From Otis tarda (Eukaryota > Chordata > Aves > Otidiformes > Otididae): 64,000 nt of DNA. Under the pieces are notes generated by a model. That model did not search any database and was not told the origin of the DNA. It saw only the letters and a list, made by a program, of their open reading frames with translations. The DNA lies in contig CM048552.1 of assembly GCA_026413225.1 (NCBI GenBank), positions 183,802,053-183,866,052 on the forward strand. Direction: 5' to 3'. This document shows positions 35,901 through 51,087 of this stretch, piece after piece (within the stretch, counting starts at the first letter, position 1; the number at the start of each line of letters is the position of its first letter). Position numbers and translations under genes: made by a program.

Positions 35901-38900
35901 CATTGAAAAAAAAAAAAAGAGGATTATATTTTTCCTTAGAAAGTAGCAATCTTGACAACATTCTTCCAATGTCATATTTCATTATCCAGTTAAACAGGAA
36001 AAAGATCTTGTTTGAAAAGAAATCAGGAGTCTTTATGAACAAACAGCACACTTCAGGAAGCAGAATGAGACACTGTGTGCACAAAATTAGCTCAACTTGT
36101 ATTCCGATTAAGGAAGAACCCAGGCTTTGTATTTCTTGTGAATAACACATTTTAATTTAGATTATATTAGTGGTTGTGTGCAAAACTTGTAACTTAAAAT
36201 TCTTGCTGCTAGAAAGTTTCATCTGTAATTTCTGGCAGCCTGCACCAAGGGTTCATCTGCTAATATTTCAGAGCAGCAAATTAAAGGCAGAGCAATTTCA
36301 CACACGCTCACGCACAGAACCGACCCCACCATTCAGAAATGAAATCAGCCTTTTTGGTATTTGCAATTTTTTACTGGAACCCTCTATATGTGACTCTGAC
36401 AATGCTTTCAAGAAAGATGCAGATTTATAAACACCAAGAACAGAAGGGACATTCATTATTTTAAAAGTATCCATTTTTTTTTGCAAATTAAAGATAAAAT
36501 CAAATGATGTCAGACAGATTTTGTATCAAATTATAATGATTCTTTATCCCATTTTTAGGGAAAATGCATTTCTTTGTAACATTTACAGGCTACAAAATGT
36601 TATTCACATTAAGATGCTTCTTTTGCTTCGCCATGTATATTTACACAGCTAGGGTTCTGTCAATAGTGTTATAAAAAAACCTTTTTTTTCCAGAGGTCTG
36701 TACGTCAACCATGAAAATATGTTCCAGGATGAAAACTGGCAAGAGTGTTGGTTCTCAGTTCAAGGATACATGATAATATTGTTCTTAATATATTTTTAGC
36801 TTCTTTTTCCATTATGAAAAAAAAAACCCAACCCAAACTTCCTTCAGAAGGAGGCTTCAGAGGTTTTGTTAAGCATTTTTTACAAGGTGTCAAACCACAA
36901 TCTCTAGTGGTGGGGCAATACAAAAATAACATACAAAACTTGCAGCATTCAAACATATTGGGAGAAAAGGTGCAGTCATATTGGGCATTCAACGTACAAT
37001 ATATGTAGCATAACTGAGGAACACTCAATAAATAGTAATTAAATAATTAAGCTTGCAAAAAGTCTTCAAGAAGGTCCTTCACAAGAGGCTGTGAAATAAA
37101 CTGTGCAGGCATAAAGTGAGAGGCAAAGTCTTGTCATGACTAATACAGATCAGAAGCTGGCCAAAGAGACCGGAAAACCAAGAACAGGAACAAACAAGCA
37201 CTTTCCATCTCAGATGAGCAGTGTGATTGGAGGTAACGTGTTGATAATTGTATTGAGAAGACAGTGAGTAGGGACATCAGCAAAACCCACAGAAGACATG
37301 CAATTATTTGCCTGGGAAAAAAAACCAAAAAACAACCAAACATATCAAGAAGCATTTTAGAGGAACCAAACACAAGGAAGGCAGCTGGGGACAGTGATAT
37401 CAGTGCTAACAAATCCCAAAGGATGCTCTTTGCAGAGGTTGGGCTGAATGGCTCATGAAGCGCGGCACTACACCAAAGGGGCCAGGGAAGCCAACTAAAG
37501 GTTAGCCTGGATAAGGGACAAGAGAAGAAAGTATGGGAAACATACTACAGGCCTCTCAGAAAAGCCAGACTCTGACCTGACATGCCAGGTCTGAATTTGT
37601 CACCCCATCCTCCCCAAACAACGTAAAAGCACAACAAAAATAAGACAATGAGTATCACCGGGAACATTATAAAGGAGCTCATAGGAATCACCACTGAAAA
37701 AGCCTCAGATTGCTCAGTGGGGAGAAGAGGTAGTTGTGTAGGAGCATTACAAAGCTCATGAATTTTACAGAGGGGATAGGTGGACAGGTTATATGGATTC
37801 TGCTCCATGATACAAAACTGGGAAGCATTTAGTGAAATAAATAAAAAGGTTGTAAATGAAGAACAGGTAGGCGGAAACACTTCTTAATTGCAACAAGCAA
37901 TTACTCCCATGGAACTCCATATTATGTAAAACTTAAAGAAGTAAAAACTTATCAGAGTTAAAATATAAATAAAGAAGAAAATACAGACAAAAAACACACA
38001 GAGAAATACATCATAGACCTTAGACAAAAACAGTGCTCAAATGATGAAACAGGAGGCAGGGCTGCTAAGGTCATCTATTATTAAAATTGTCTGACACTTC
38101 CTATTACAACACCCTGTTGTCAGTTGCCTTTAGCATTGCCAATCATTAACAGTTTGGACTGAAATTTTGCACGTCGAATATCTGCCTGAGGCTGAAATAC
38201 TCTGGAAAATTTTAGTCTGAACAATTCAACTGCTGCACAAATGGAGCCAAAGAAAAGTACTTGGTTTTTTTATTTAATGTTAAAAAATTTGATGTTCTCT
38301 CTTGACAGCTGTAGCCCCTCCAGACTTTGGAGGGAGGATGTAATATTTCAGAGGTGAAAAGCCTTCACACTGTAGCAGTAATATTTGCCATTCTCTTTAA
38401 ACTCTATCCGAAAAGTCAGGCAAATTACGTCTTTGAATAAAATTACATTCACTCATACTCTGAAAAATGGATCTATTTTTGGCTTCAACAGCTGAAATCA
38501 AAGGATTACATCTTCCATGAATGTGCCACATTATGTTTGAGCCTCCACTCTGCAACTGAGGAAAGAGTTAAAGCAGAAAGAGCTCAGCTATTGTCAATGT
38601 TGAAATTATTTGTTCCAGCTTTTTAAAACTTGAAACCTAAAGTTGCTTTCTACTTCTGTGCTCTTTTTGCCTTCAGTCTGCAAAGTTTCCAGCTTAGCCA
38701 GCGAGGATGCATCTAACCTTGTGACACTTGCTGAGATCAGAGCTGTTAAATCAGAACATTGTCTGAGCGGCTTGATTCTCCTAAAAGCCTGTCAGGTCTG
38801 GAACAGCTAATTGGGTCTTGCCCCATATGTTCTGCCTGTGATATTTCCAGCAACTGAACATGGAGAGCAATAGAGTCAGCAAGCACATTTTTCCCAAGTT

Positions 38901-41900
38901 TTCCTATTCTTCTCTCTCTTCTCTTTTACGGAGAAAAATACCTTTCATATCGACTCTAGGACAGGTTTGCAAAGTTCTGCAATTTTGTCTTATTTTTTTT
39001 GCTCGCTGGCCATCTCATTTGAAACATCTCCGCTCTGCAGGAGTTTTGAAGGGAAACTTTTCAGACTATAATCTGCAGTAGGATATATGATGACCAGGAT
39101 GCATCTAGTCCACTCTGAACCATCTGCTAGCTCACCACCCAACAACAGTTTCACCAGGGAGGCTGAAAACAGCTTTTCAAGTAGTAAGTGAGGACCAGGC
39201 AGCTGATGGCAGCTCCTTGCAGGTACCCCAGTGCCAAAGAGAGAGCAGGTCAGAGCTGGCCATATCACCTACCCTCCCTTGCCCTCCTCTTCATCAGAAG
39301 CACCTCAGCTCACCGTGTTGCTCTGTGATGAGGGCCCCTCAAATGAGCGTGCTGATGGGAGAGAAGGGATGGTGATCAGCAGCACCATCAGCTTGGCTGG
39401 CATGGGGTGGATGATATAAAATCTGGATGTGGGCCATGCAACTGGGCTGGCTGAATTCGCTAGAGTCAGTAGATTTGGGTCTTTTTTTTTTTTTCACACC
39501 AGCTGAACTGTTCAGCTCTGTGGGTCATGTTCTCAGCTGTACTACAGCTGTATTCAGGGGAGCTTAGAGAAGAGGCTTTTAGCACCTGGGACTGCCAGTG
39601 ACTGCTTTGTCCTTTGATTTGTGCTGAAGTGGCCTCAGGACTGTTTGGTTGGGCTTCGATACTTAACAAAGGCTTAACTAATGAACCGCATGCCCTGCCA
39701 CCCTGGTGTGCGTAATGCCAACTGTAAACCACCTTTGCCATGCCGATGAATTTTCAGCCTTTCACATTTTAGGCAGCTTTACAGCTTCTTTGCACTGCTG
39801 AAATGGGGCAGAAGGACCAGGTTAGGAAAGGTCCTTTGTAAGTCTATCATACATACTTTAAACTTAAATGATAAATTTGCAGTTCGAAGAGGTTTCTGAC
39901 TGGCTCCTCTGCCTCTCTGGGTTCCAGCTCCAAGAGGATTTATGTTTCACACCGTGTACTGCAGTTCCAGATATTTAAATCAAGAATGTACTTGTCCGAG
40001 CTTCACAGGAAAGTATACTACTTCAGGTAGAATTACGGCCAGCCTCTTTAAGTTTTCTTGTCACTTAAGCATGAAACAGCTTCATCCCGCCTTGTATAAT
40101 TCTCAAAACAGTCAGGTTTCTCAGATTAAATGCCAGTCTCACATTATGAAACAGGTTATGTTCCTGAGAACTAAATCACTAAATAAGTATGGTCCTAGGC
40201 CAGGAATTTATGTGTATTGTTTTTGCACTCACCTTTTTCAGCATTTCCAGATTAAAAGTTTTTTTTTTATCATGAACAGCCATGGCCATGGTACCCCTCA
40301 GAACATGAATCAACATCATTCTGAATCACAGATGAGATATAACCCATCCATCAAAAAAGCACCCAATGTGGCAGAAGTAATGCAAAACCTTTCCCACTTT
40401 ATCTGCCACTTTATAAATCTGACTGCACTTGTCTGAATCCTTTTCCCTAGGGCTTGTTAAATTTCAGCAGAATTCTCCTTCATGTTGTGAACTGAATATG
40501 AAACAGCAAAGCGACCAAACTGGTACTCAGCAAAGCTAAAATGCATAGTAACACTGATTCGGAAGGTGAGCAAACCACAGCTTATTAGCACGATTAGAGT
40601 AGGGTGAAAAAAAAAAAAAGAGAAAAAAAAAGCCTCTTCAGGAGAGAAAGAATCTTGTATATCTTGAAAACTAAAAAGAGGGATAAAAGAGAGATGATTG
40701 ATACAAGCAAAGATAAAAATGTAAAACACCCAGCAATTCCTTCTTTGACATTCCCCTTTGAAGGCAGCCTACTGCAGAGTAGAATATTCTAAAATAAATA
40801 TTTTGGACTGCACTTTGCATCCAGTTCCACCAGTGTGACTTCACTGCTACTAGCAGGGCTGTGCCAGGGTCCCAGGTGGCAAGGATGAAAACAGAAACTC
40901 ATTATGGAATGAGAAATGTAAGAATGCTTTGGTGAGAGCACAATCCCTGTAGAGTGCCACACAAGTAAAAAGAACATTTAAATAATACTGGCCCTTGATC
41001 CTCTCAAAAGCTGAGAGCACATTTATTCAGCTTCAATTCCAAAAACTCAGCCACAGTTTATAAAATGTGCTTGATCCTTGTGTAAGACTCTTCGGCATTT
41101 TCTTTCAGAGAAAAGATCTCCAAATGTTATTTTTACAGTTCATCTTAAGTAAATGTATGTGTTTAGCTAAACAGGCTTAAACGCAAGAGGCACCTAAGAG
41201 AATAATGATGAAATGCTTGACTTGATTTACGAACCTACTGTCAAATCCTCGTTTATGAACATCTGGCTGGAGAGGTGATTTGAAAAGTTTTTCTGTCAGT
41301 AAATAACCAGCATGGTAAGCTCGTCTACGTACAGATAGCTCTAAATTGTAAATGTTATTAGTGGAGAAACGGCATCGTAGTGTACATCTGAAGTCACATT
41401 CAGTTTATCCATGTACACAAAAAATTCATTTTACAGCACTGCTAACGTTTAATGTGTAATCATTCACAACTTCTTAATTACCAAAATACACAAGATAATG
41501 GGTTTGGAACCCAAAAGCTGCTTTCCCTACAAGCTGCATGAGCAAGCGCAAGGCTGTCTCTCATGAAAGCCCTTCAAAGTAAGCTCATGCACCTCCCTGA
41601 CAACTTCTCAGCAACCACCATGGCCTGGATTCAGTAGTCCAGCTTTCTCCCACACCCCCGTGCTTGTTCCCTCTAGCTTTGTCACACAGGTCCAGCAGGA
41701 GCTCCTGGGAGAGAGGAACCTCACCCGTCCTCTGCCCACCTCCATCTGTTTCTTAGCACAGTTTCTGCAGTTTCCCATGAACACAACAGCTTGCAAGGGC
41801 CTAAATGCCACAGCAACATTCCTAATTCAAAGGCTGATATCATCTAAAATCTACAAAGCAAGACTGAGCCCAGGAAAATCAAATTTTTCTCTCATTTTTC

Positions 41901-44900
41901 CCCTGTTCTGCAACAACATGACAACTCTGAGATGACACAATTCTGGAACTCTTTCTGTAATTAAATTCTAGTTCTGAAGCAAAAGTTTACTTTCATCCCG
42001 AGTCTAATCTAATATTGAGGAATGATGAGTTCTTTTGTGAGAAATTTCTTTGTTCACTGAGAAACAAAGCAGTAGTTTTTGTAGAAATTCACTTTCAGCT
42101 GAAATGAAGATAATGCCAGTGTGGGACCTCACTATAGATTCAGAGAGATTCATATCGCCCACACCAAAACATCTCACCACAGTACCTCAGACAGGAGCCT
42201 TTTCACCTCCTCATATAGCCCTGGAAAAGGTGGAAGGTTGTGTAGAGTGATTCAGCCCACCCACAGTAATCTCTGCATCCCCCAAAAGAGATTCCTATCT
42301 CTTTCCAGAAGTTATGACAGGAACCTACTGTCATCGTACTCCTTTCTTTGGCACTCCTGTCACACATCCAGTAACAGGGAGGCAGAACCTAGTACGTACT
42401 TCCCTGCTGTAAGGAAACTACTGGGAAATTACTGGGGTACCTTATTAAATCAACAAGAACAAAAAGGAATTAGATTTCAAACTCAGCCTTGGTGGAAAAC
42501 TTACTGTGAACCAGAGAAGTGACTTAGAAGAGTCTTGTTTTGGTTAAGTCATATTAGAAAAAACCTTTGTATTTCTGAATGGCTCTGCATACAAGCAACT
42601 GCCAAAAGACATTTTCTGACAAGGATGGGATGTTCAGACATGCTTAAAACATTGAAGGGTTTAATCACATGAAAACTTCACAAAAGCTATTCACTAGAAA
42701 ACTGATGCAAAAGGGACAAGATGAAAAATGTGTCAGACTGAAATGGAATGGTAGTCCATTTTGAACAAGACAAAAGGGATTTTGGAGATAGGGAGCAGAG
42801 GAAGAGAAGCTGGAGGTTTTTTTTTAAGACATTGTGGTTATAAATGATAAGAGAAATAAGTATGGAAGCAGTATATTTGTTTCAATTTCCAAAAGTATTT
42901 GACAAGTTTCCATAGGAGAGATTAATGACTAAGAGACACAGAAGAAGAATAAAGAAATAAAAAAGTCTTCTGTGTATAAAAACTAGCTCAAATTGTTGTT
43001 TTGCCCTTAGAAGAAGACTACCCCTCGTACACAAGAGATCTTTTCCTTACAGCCATAAATCCACCATTATCCTATGGGTCTGGATTTGGAGGGCTACCTT
43101 AAGAACAATGCCACACATTTGTAATAACATTGCTCTAGCTGTAAGGCTCTAAAGTCATAAGCAAGGCAAGGTTTATGGGCGATCATAGTCAGAAAAAACA
43201 GAGAAGCCCATGTTAAGGTCAGAGACAGAAGCAGTGAACTTTGAAGCAAAATACAAGTAAGGAGCACATCCTTTGAGTTTAATTAGAGATGTTAAGTCAG
43301 GTAGACAAAAAAGCTGGTTGGCACCTGTAAAAGAGAAGAGAATATTAAAAGGGCAATGGTGACACAGTAGTTATTCTGCAAAGGAATAGATAGATAGGCA
43401 AGCTTCTGGCAGATGAAAAGATTAATAAAGGGAGGAAAATTATAATGTGCTGCAAAACTACTCCTTCCTTTGAATTCACCTTTTTTACTGTCTGCTATAA
43501 TTAAAGTTTTAGTCTCCTGGTTTCCTCAGACCATTGGAGGGCTGGTGCAGTTTTTTTCCAGCTACATGAGTTGGTCCAAGAAGCAATGTAGCTCTTACCC
43601 ACAAATCTTGCCTTACACAGCCACCCACAGCACTTGCTTCCTTGCTGTGTAAGCAAACGTATATTGGAGGAGCCCAGTGTAACCATGCCTCTTCTCCTCC
43701 CCTTCGTACTTGCAAAGCTTGATTCATTATCGGCACAGTCCCGGAGGCCAAGGTAGCACTGGCTGTGAGTGGGCCCAGGCACTAAATGATGGAGTTCATT
43801 AATAGGTGATGGAAAAGACTTCTTTTTTGTTTGTTTGTTTTCTGGATTTTCTAATTTAAAAGACAGATGAAGCCTGGTCTTTTACAGTCAGATTCATTTT
43901 TCTGTATTTTACTAACACAAGGAAAAAAAAATTTACAACCTCTCATTCGTGCTGGCTCTGCAGACTTGTACAAGTGGAAGAGGGAAAGTGGGTCCTATTC
44001 TAGTCTGTATTATTGATGGAAGGGCTCTCTCTGCCTAACCCTGAGATCATTCTCTCCTCTTAGTTCATCTCTGGAACTCCAGGGGGGACAATCAAGGCTC
44101 CAACCACAATATTTGGCCAGCAACATTTTACTACTGGATTTTACTGATGCCAGAGCAAAAACAAGTTTGTTACCCTTTAAATCCCCAAATGAGTTGGCAG
44201 AGCGGGCAGTACTTGCAAACCTGTAAACTCTATTTATATGCAGCCATTAAGTAACATGGACTTTCCTGATATTTTCAATCTATAACACAATCGTAAAAGA
44301 AAACTATGACAGGTTGTCATCTTTTGATCATAAAAGCATGGTGAGCAATAAAAAAAAGTCCTCTAGAGGGCTTCTTTAGTTCATGCTTCCTATATACATA
44401 TGTGGATGAGGCATTAAATACAGCATCTGAAGGCTACAGATGAAACAAATCTTGGAAGTACAACAAATAACAGGTCATGTAATCAAGTCTAGTGAGATGT
44501 GGCTCTGATGCAATGTGGCCCACAGAGGCCAGATGACATTCCGCACTGGAAAATCTGAAATAATTGAGCTAGGATAAGGCAAACAACCTAGGAAATGTGT
44601 GAAAACCCAAACTGTCTTTGAATTCTAACAAGAAAACACTGAGAAAATATCACTAAATCAGCAACCTGATGCCTGTTAGCAGTAAGAATGGAGAATTACA
44701 GTATACAGTAACAGTGGCTGGAACATGCAGACGTGTGATAATGTTTCTGTTACAGAATCCTTAGAATAACGAGATCCCTCTGTTACTACTTGATGTAACT
44801 AAGAGACCTTAATGCCTATTAGTAGATATCTGTTGCATTACAGAGATTGCATTCAAATCTACACCAGCGCTTTGCTGATGGAAAGCTAGAGATCAGGGGA

Positions 44901-47900
44901 AAAAGGAGGCAGGGAGGCAGGAACACAACTGCCTGTTAAAGGAGCTGCGGTAAAAAAGCCCTTCACTGAGAACTCGGGACCTCAAATCCCTGGATGAATA
45001 GTTGGAAGGATGGTTAGCTCTCATCTCCCCGATGAGCTCAACTGCTGAGGTAAAACATTGGAAGAGAGGCAATCCCTATGGGACACCAACTGGTGTATAT
45101 GAGTCATTAGCTATTATAATTTTGTTTTCTTAGCACTGCACCTTTACATTTCTAAGGTGTGAACACAAGTAGAGGCACATGCCACCTTATCAGGCAGCGC
45201 TGAAGCAGTTTGTTACAGGGAGATAGATTCTGGGTTCTTTCATGGAGATACATGTTCCCTCTTGAGGGCCGCTAATAGAAACTTCCCTTCGTGTATAATA
45301 GCCCCCTTGCCTTCAAGAGGACAATCTTTGTCATGATGATTACATGCAAGACTTTATCTGCAGAATTGGATGGTTTGGATTTGTTTTATCTTAATTCCAG
45401 ATTAAATTCCACTCAGACAACAAGAACAAAACCTAACAGAAATGCGGGCTGTTTGCTCCTTTTGAAGGGAAAACATAGGACACATATTCCAAACCACATT
45501 TAGATTTTAAAGCTCAGAATTAACACCTTGAATTGTAGCCAGAAATGACCTTAGTCTTGAGGCTGTAAGTCCTTATCCTTAGGAGTCGATAAATCAGTCA
45601 TGACAAGCCTGAACTGGCTATGGTTTATTATAAAATCAAGCTTGATTATCTACTTGAGGTAATTAGACAGACCAGAACAAAAGGACACGAAGTTAAAAGG
45701 CAACATACCTAGGAAGAACTGGAAGAGTTATTTTACTTTACAAGGACTGGTGAATAGCGAGAATGAACTTGTACTTGTACTTGAGATTTTCTCATATACT
45801 GAATTCTGGCTCATAACATAAAGGGACCCCGAGATATTTATAATAAGCAATTTATTAAATCAGCTACTCTTGGAGCTGCTTAGCTGCAGATTCCTGTTCC
45901 CTGCTGCCTGCACATAGCTGTGAAATCCAAGTGCAGCATCCAAGCTCTCTCCTCTCCCAATCCATGATCCTTCTTTAAGTCTCTAGGGGATTACAAAAGT
46001 ATTAAAAGCATAGTAAAGAAAAAAAGAATGCTATGACTTTTCTTACATTAAAAGGCCGCAGCACTGTGTTTGGGTATAAACACACTAAATATCAGAGAAT
46101 TAAGAAAAAAAACTAAAACTAGTCACTTTTCTCTTTCCTGTCCTCTTGATTTTGGACAGTTTATTGTTATTTTTAAGGAATACATAATTTATTTATGGTA
46201 CTGGCTATTCTAGCAGATAAAGTTGTAGGACATTCTGCAATGTCTTGAAAATACTTCCACAAAGAATGCTTGAAGTGCCAAAATTTTTATCAAAAAGCCA
46301 CAGAAAAGAAGGTTTCAATGATTATTCCTGGAAAGGGCTCAGTCATGCAAGCCCAAGTATAGATCAAGCTTCAAAACAGAGGATTTCCACTAGAAGGGTT
46401 AAATAGATTTGACAGATGCAGTTCAAAATAAGGTAAAACCTGAACATTGCAATTGGTTATAATATTCCACATTTATTTCTAGTGAAATGAACCAGTTGAA
46501 ATACAATTGTATCAGAGAAAATAAAGAGTTGGAGAAGCATATAACTTGCCCTCTCCATCCACTGCAGTCTGGATATCTCTCTTCTGAAACACAGCTCGTG
46601 CTGCCAGATCTTTACAAAAAAAAGATGACAAGAAGCACATCTGCACCTTCTCCCATAGTGCTGTCTCCTCTAAACATTAGCAAAGCTCTTCCCTATTCTC
46701 TCACTTTCCTTTTTCCAATCCTTTTCTAAAAATCACAGCAGCATAGTCAAAGAGCAGGCAGGAGTTGTCTGCATGTTTCTAATGCGTGCAGTAGGGTTTG
46801 CCTGTTTCTCACTGCCTGACTCAGAATATCAGATAAAAAGAGTTAAACTGCTTTTTTCACTTACCACCATATTACTGCTGTGCCTATAAAAAAAAACCCT
46901 ACACAATAGGCATGCAGCTCCGTAATCACTGCTGCTTTTCATGCCAATCAGTATTATCCCATTGTTTCCATGTGGTCCCTTACCTACTTGGTTTATCTAA
47001 GTGAAAAAAAGAAAAAAACAGACCATATGCAATTTGGGCCAGGATTGACTCTTAAATGTTCAGGCAGTGTTTAACTTACTGGAGCTCTCTATCTCTAAGC
47101 CTTTCCTGAATAGAAATAGCAAATAATTACTAAATAATGTAGACATTGTGGTTAGGAGGAAGAGCTTATTTATAAAGGAAAATCAGCTAGGGTCAAGAGA
47201 AGTGTCTTTTAAGAAACAAAAAATCTGAATAAGAAATGTGCACATACAGCAAAGGCAGATAAGAGTTGTCCTTGTTACACGATCAATCTATGAAATTTCT
47301 GAAGCCACAGTAACAGAATATCTTTAACATTTGGGCAAAACACAGTCTAAATACATGCTGCAGAGTATTAGAGCATATTGTATATATTAAGTTTCATTAA
47401 CTTCCACTTCCATGTCCATTAACCAGTGTCCAGTGACCAGCTGCTTCTCATTGCAGAGACATTACTCAGAGCTGGTGATGTAACACACATTATTTGTCAC
47501 CACCGGAGCATGGGAAGGTGTGGTAAATCCACTCTTTATCTAAACAAAGTCGACATTTGCAAAGTATTACATTATAAGCTCCCTCACATGCCCAGGGATT
47601 AGGCTCACTGAAGCCCAACTCTCTTCGTCAATGCAGGCCATCATAGACGTTTTTCCATACTGATCACCTCTGCAGATACTTTACAGACAGACTCCTACAA
47701 CAAAGTTGAATGTACATCTTTATGCACTTCGTGAGACCTAATTCTTATGCATAAGCAAATGGCATTTGAAAGACAGATGGCAGAAATAAAACCATGCTTA
47801 TGTGCTTCATCTCAAGACAAAATGTAGAAAGCAAGCTCCTCTTGCTTGCTCTCCAGAAGCCAAGCTCTTAGCATCAACCTAGCCCATGCAGGTAAAGAGA

Positions 47901-50900
47901 GAGCCTAACTAGGGAAGAAAAGATTTTACAGCCCTTGATTTGGGGTGTCTGCCTGGGCATTCATTGGTATCCAGGTCTTCCCCTCCCAAGGAAATCTTGT
48001 TCGGTGACTCCCCCAGGCAGTGCCAACTGTGCCGTGCGGGTCACTGCACTCTCCAAAGTTATCTGCATGGACAAGTTAACAGTCCTCTTGGGACTGCTGT
48101 GTCCATCTCCTGCAGAGCACCCACACAACCTGTTAACAGCTTTGGCTAAAGGGTTTCAAGTAACATCACCTTCACCTTGCCACCCACACACCATGACTGT
48201 GGTCAGCAGGCCACCTTCAAACAGTCTGCCATTAACAAGCCTTTTTTTCCCATGTAAACACATAACCTGGTATTCATACCTTGTCTTTGATCAGTTCAAA
48301 TGGACAGTTTGCTCTTTCTGTTGATTTCTATCCACAATAACTCAATTTTCCCATGACCAAACTGTACATCACACAGGGGTTACACTGGATTCCCCGTGTC
48401 GACCAAGGAACCTGGGACCCTTGGAGGGGCAGTGGTGTGTGAAGAGAAAGTGCTACAAATAAGCTGTGCTACAGCAGAAGTGAACAGTCAGTAGCAAATT
48501 GTTCCCAACAGCCTCTTGGCTTACTTTGCGTAGTGTGATGCTTATAATTACTCACAAGCTTTCTCGTCTAGAATAAATAAACACATGGAGAATAGTGGGA
48601 ATGGAGACTTTCCAAAGTGAGACAGAAGATGGGGAAAACTTTTGCAAAAAATAAAATATTTCCTTATGTCACTTCACTGTAAATTCAAATAAAAACATGC
48701 CAAACAGATCTTTGGTGGTATAATTACCAACAGCCAGGAAATTAAAAAAAAAACCAAAAACCAAAAAACAACCAACAAAAGAAAATGCCAAAATATCCAA
48801 ACAATATGGCTTGCATCATAAATTTATTCTGTTCTTTTGGGACAGTTAAGAGGAGTTATGCCAAACAGTAATCAGTCTGTTTTTCTAAAGTGTTAACTAG
48901 CCTGGACAAAAGTATAACAATAGAGATGCCACATTCCAGAAAAATCCTCACCTCACGTACAATACAAGCTTTGCACTTAGTAATCCTTTTTATGTGCCCC
49001 TTCTCACCCCTGAGTCTTGTTTATTTGGGACATGCAGCTCCTCATACCATGTTAAAAAAAGCACTATCTATCTTTAAGCATTGAGCAGATTCTAATCATT
49101 ATCTTCATCCTTGGCCCCAATTAAGGTCTAATATAGAGGAGGCACTTGAATGACCTAAGAGGCACACTTAACCCTGAACAGTGTGTCAAAGGCACTTAGA
49201 GCTTCTGCCACATTTCCTAGGGCCATCAAATCTCTCTCTCCTTTTTCTGTTGTAACTTGACTGTGTTTGTTCCTAGCACTTTAATGTCCCCTGGTGTTAA
49301 GTTTCCCTTGAGTAACACTCACATGATAGAAAGTGTGATTAACTCTGCAGGCGCTTTTCAGGTCAATGAAAAAAAACCTACTTGTTACACTAATATATAA
49401 TACTTCTTCAGAGATCTTCCCAGTGGCTCTACATACTGGGACTCCCACAGTACCTATTCTCTTTCACTCTTGCTGCTCTCCTGTGTCTTGGTAATAAAAA
49501 TACATAGTTTTATCTGGGCACAAGCTTGACTCTAATCCTTTAGAGTATGTTTCACACCTCTTTAATTATTCTGATTGGTCATTCAGATAATTTAAATGGT
49601 AAATCTTTTCCTCTTGACTAAAATGCAATGTTTCTGTAGTGAAGACTGTAAAAATAAAGTAGGAAAGAATTAGAATAAAATTAGGAAAACTATATGATTT
49701 TCCTCAGAGTATGCCTTACTACATTTCTCTTTTTTCCATAGGCTGGCTTGTTAAGGACACATAATGCATAAAAGTGGTCGAGAAGCTGTAATAGCTGAAA
49801 AGACGCCTACCTTGTAACCTTAAGGGGTTTGCAAAACCTATGGAAAACTCTGCAGATTTTATTAAGTCTTTTTATATCTTCTTTTAGGACAGATGTCAAG
49901 CCAGTGCAGCATTCAGAGTAAGGGTAAACAGGCTGTACATTACCATGCCACCAGGCTGCTGAACTCTTCTAGCAGCGACTTGTGGTCTGCAGCTTAGAGG
50001 GGCAGGGGAACAGGAGTGCATGGAGCACCACTGCAGCTGCCTGTGCGCTTCAAAGTTTCCATCTGGAACGTGCTAAACTTTTGTCACAAATTATAGATGC
50101 TAAAATATTTTTTCATTTAAAAAGTAACTATCTTCAGGTCATAATACAAGTGGCCCACTTTAAAACTTTTGTGGATAGACTCTGTAATCAATTAACAGGA
50201 GCTCAGTATTAATTACAGAAAAGGAAGCTGTGTTTTGTTAGGCATGTCTTGGACGACTCGAGTTATGTGCTCATAGGCACATTGGTTCAGTGGCTAAGTA
50301 ATGAAGTGTAGAAAAGGAAAGCTTTAATAGGTAATGGGATAGCAGGGGTAAAATGAAATGAGATTGCCAGATGGTTATCAGTGGCTCCAAGCCTTCAGTA
50401 ATGGAGAGGCCACAGAGGAAGATGTATACACACAAGAGTTGGCAGAGTCTTCTGGACAGCTGACTTCTTAAAGTCTTCAGCACTACTTAATGTACAGTCT
50501 TTCCTTGGGGAACTGCTGAATATAATCAAATATACCTTGATTTCCTACTTTCTTTGATTTTTCTTCATTACCGCTACAAAAATAGTACACAACCAGAACA
50601 ATGAGGGATATGTTTACAATTTAGTCAGCATATGATGATCTGTAGTTGACAATAATTCACTGAGTATGCCTCATCTATTTTATAGTAGAAACATAGTGAA
50701 GGTTAAAGGACTTTTCCCTAGCCAAGGCAGACTGGTGAGGGAATTCTTAAGTCTCAGCCCATCTTTGATTTTTCTCAGATAATCCCTAGGTCTTCTCCTC
50801 TGCAAAGGAATCAGTGACCTCTTGAGACACTGCAGTGAGTAGAAGAAGGAAAGTCATCATGCTAGTCCTCCCTCTGATATGCCCATCATATGGAAAAATG

Positions 50901-51019
50901 CTTGAGACTAATTGGAATCTGAATACAGTGATTGCCTTTAGCTACAATCTTCATTCTGAAGAAAGAAAGAGTTTGCATATTATGTCTCCAAAGACTTGGA
51001 GATAAATTCTGGGAAGGAT

Positions 51020-51087
51020 CTTTAATCCTGATTTAGGAGTCTCTAGACTCCTAGTCTTTAATCCTCCTGATTTAGGAGTCTCTAGAT
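51020..51087. repeat. Imperfect tandem duplication, about 35 bp unit
   Basis: The segment TCTTTAATCCTGATTTAGGAGTCTCTAGA is followed, after ACTCCTAG, by the same text with an extra CCT near its start. The first copy plus linker also forms an imperfect palindrome around AGGAGTCTCTAGACTCCT. A small local duplication is the simplest explanation. Confidence 0.85.

Noticed and set aside
39942-40436. 164-codon plus-strand open frame
   Set aside because: Composition rich in Ser, His, Phe and Cys with no family motif, typical of intron translated by chance.
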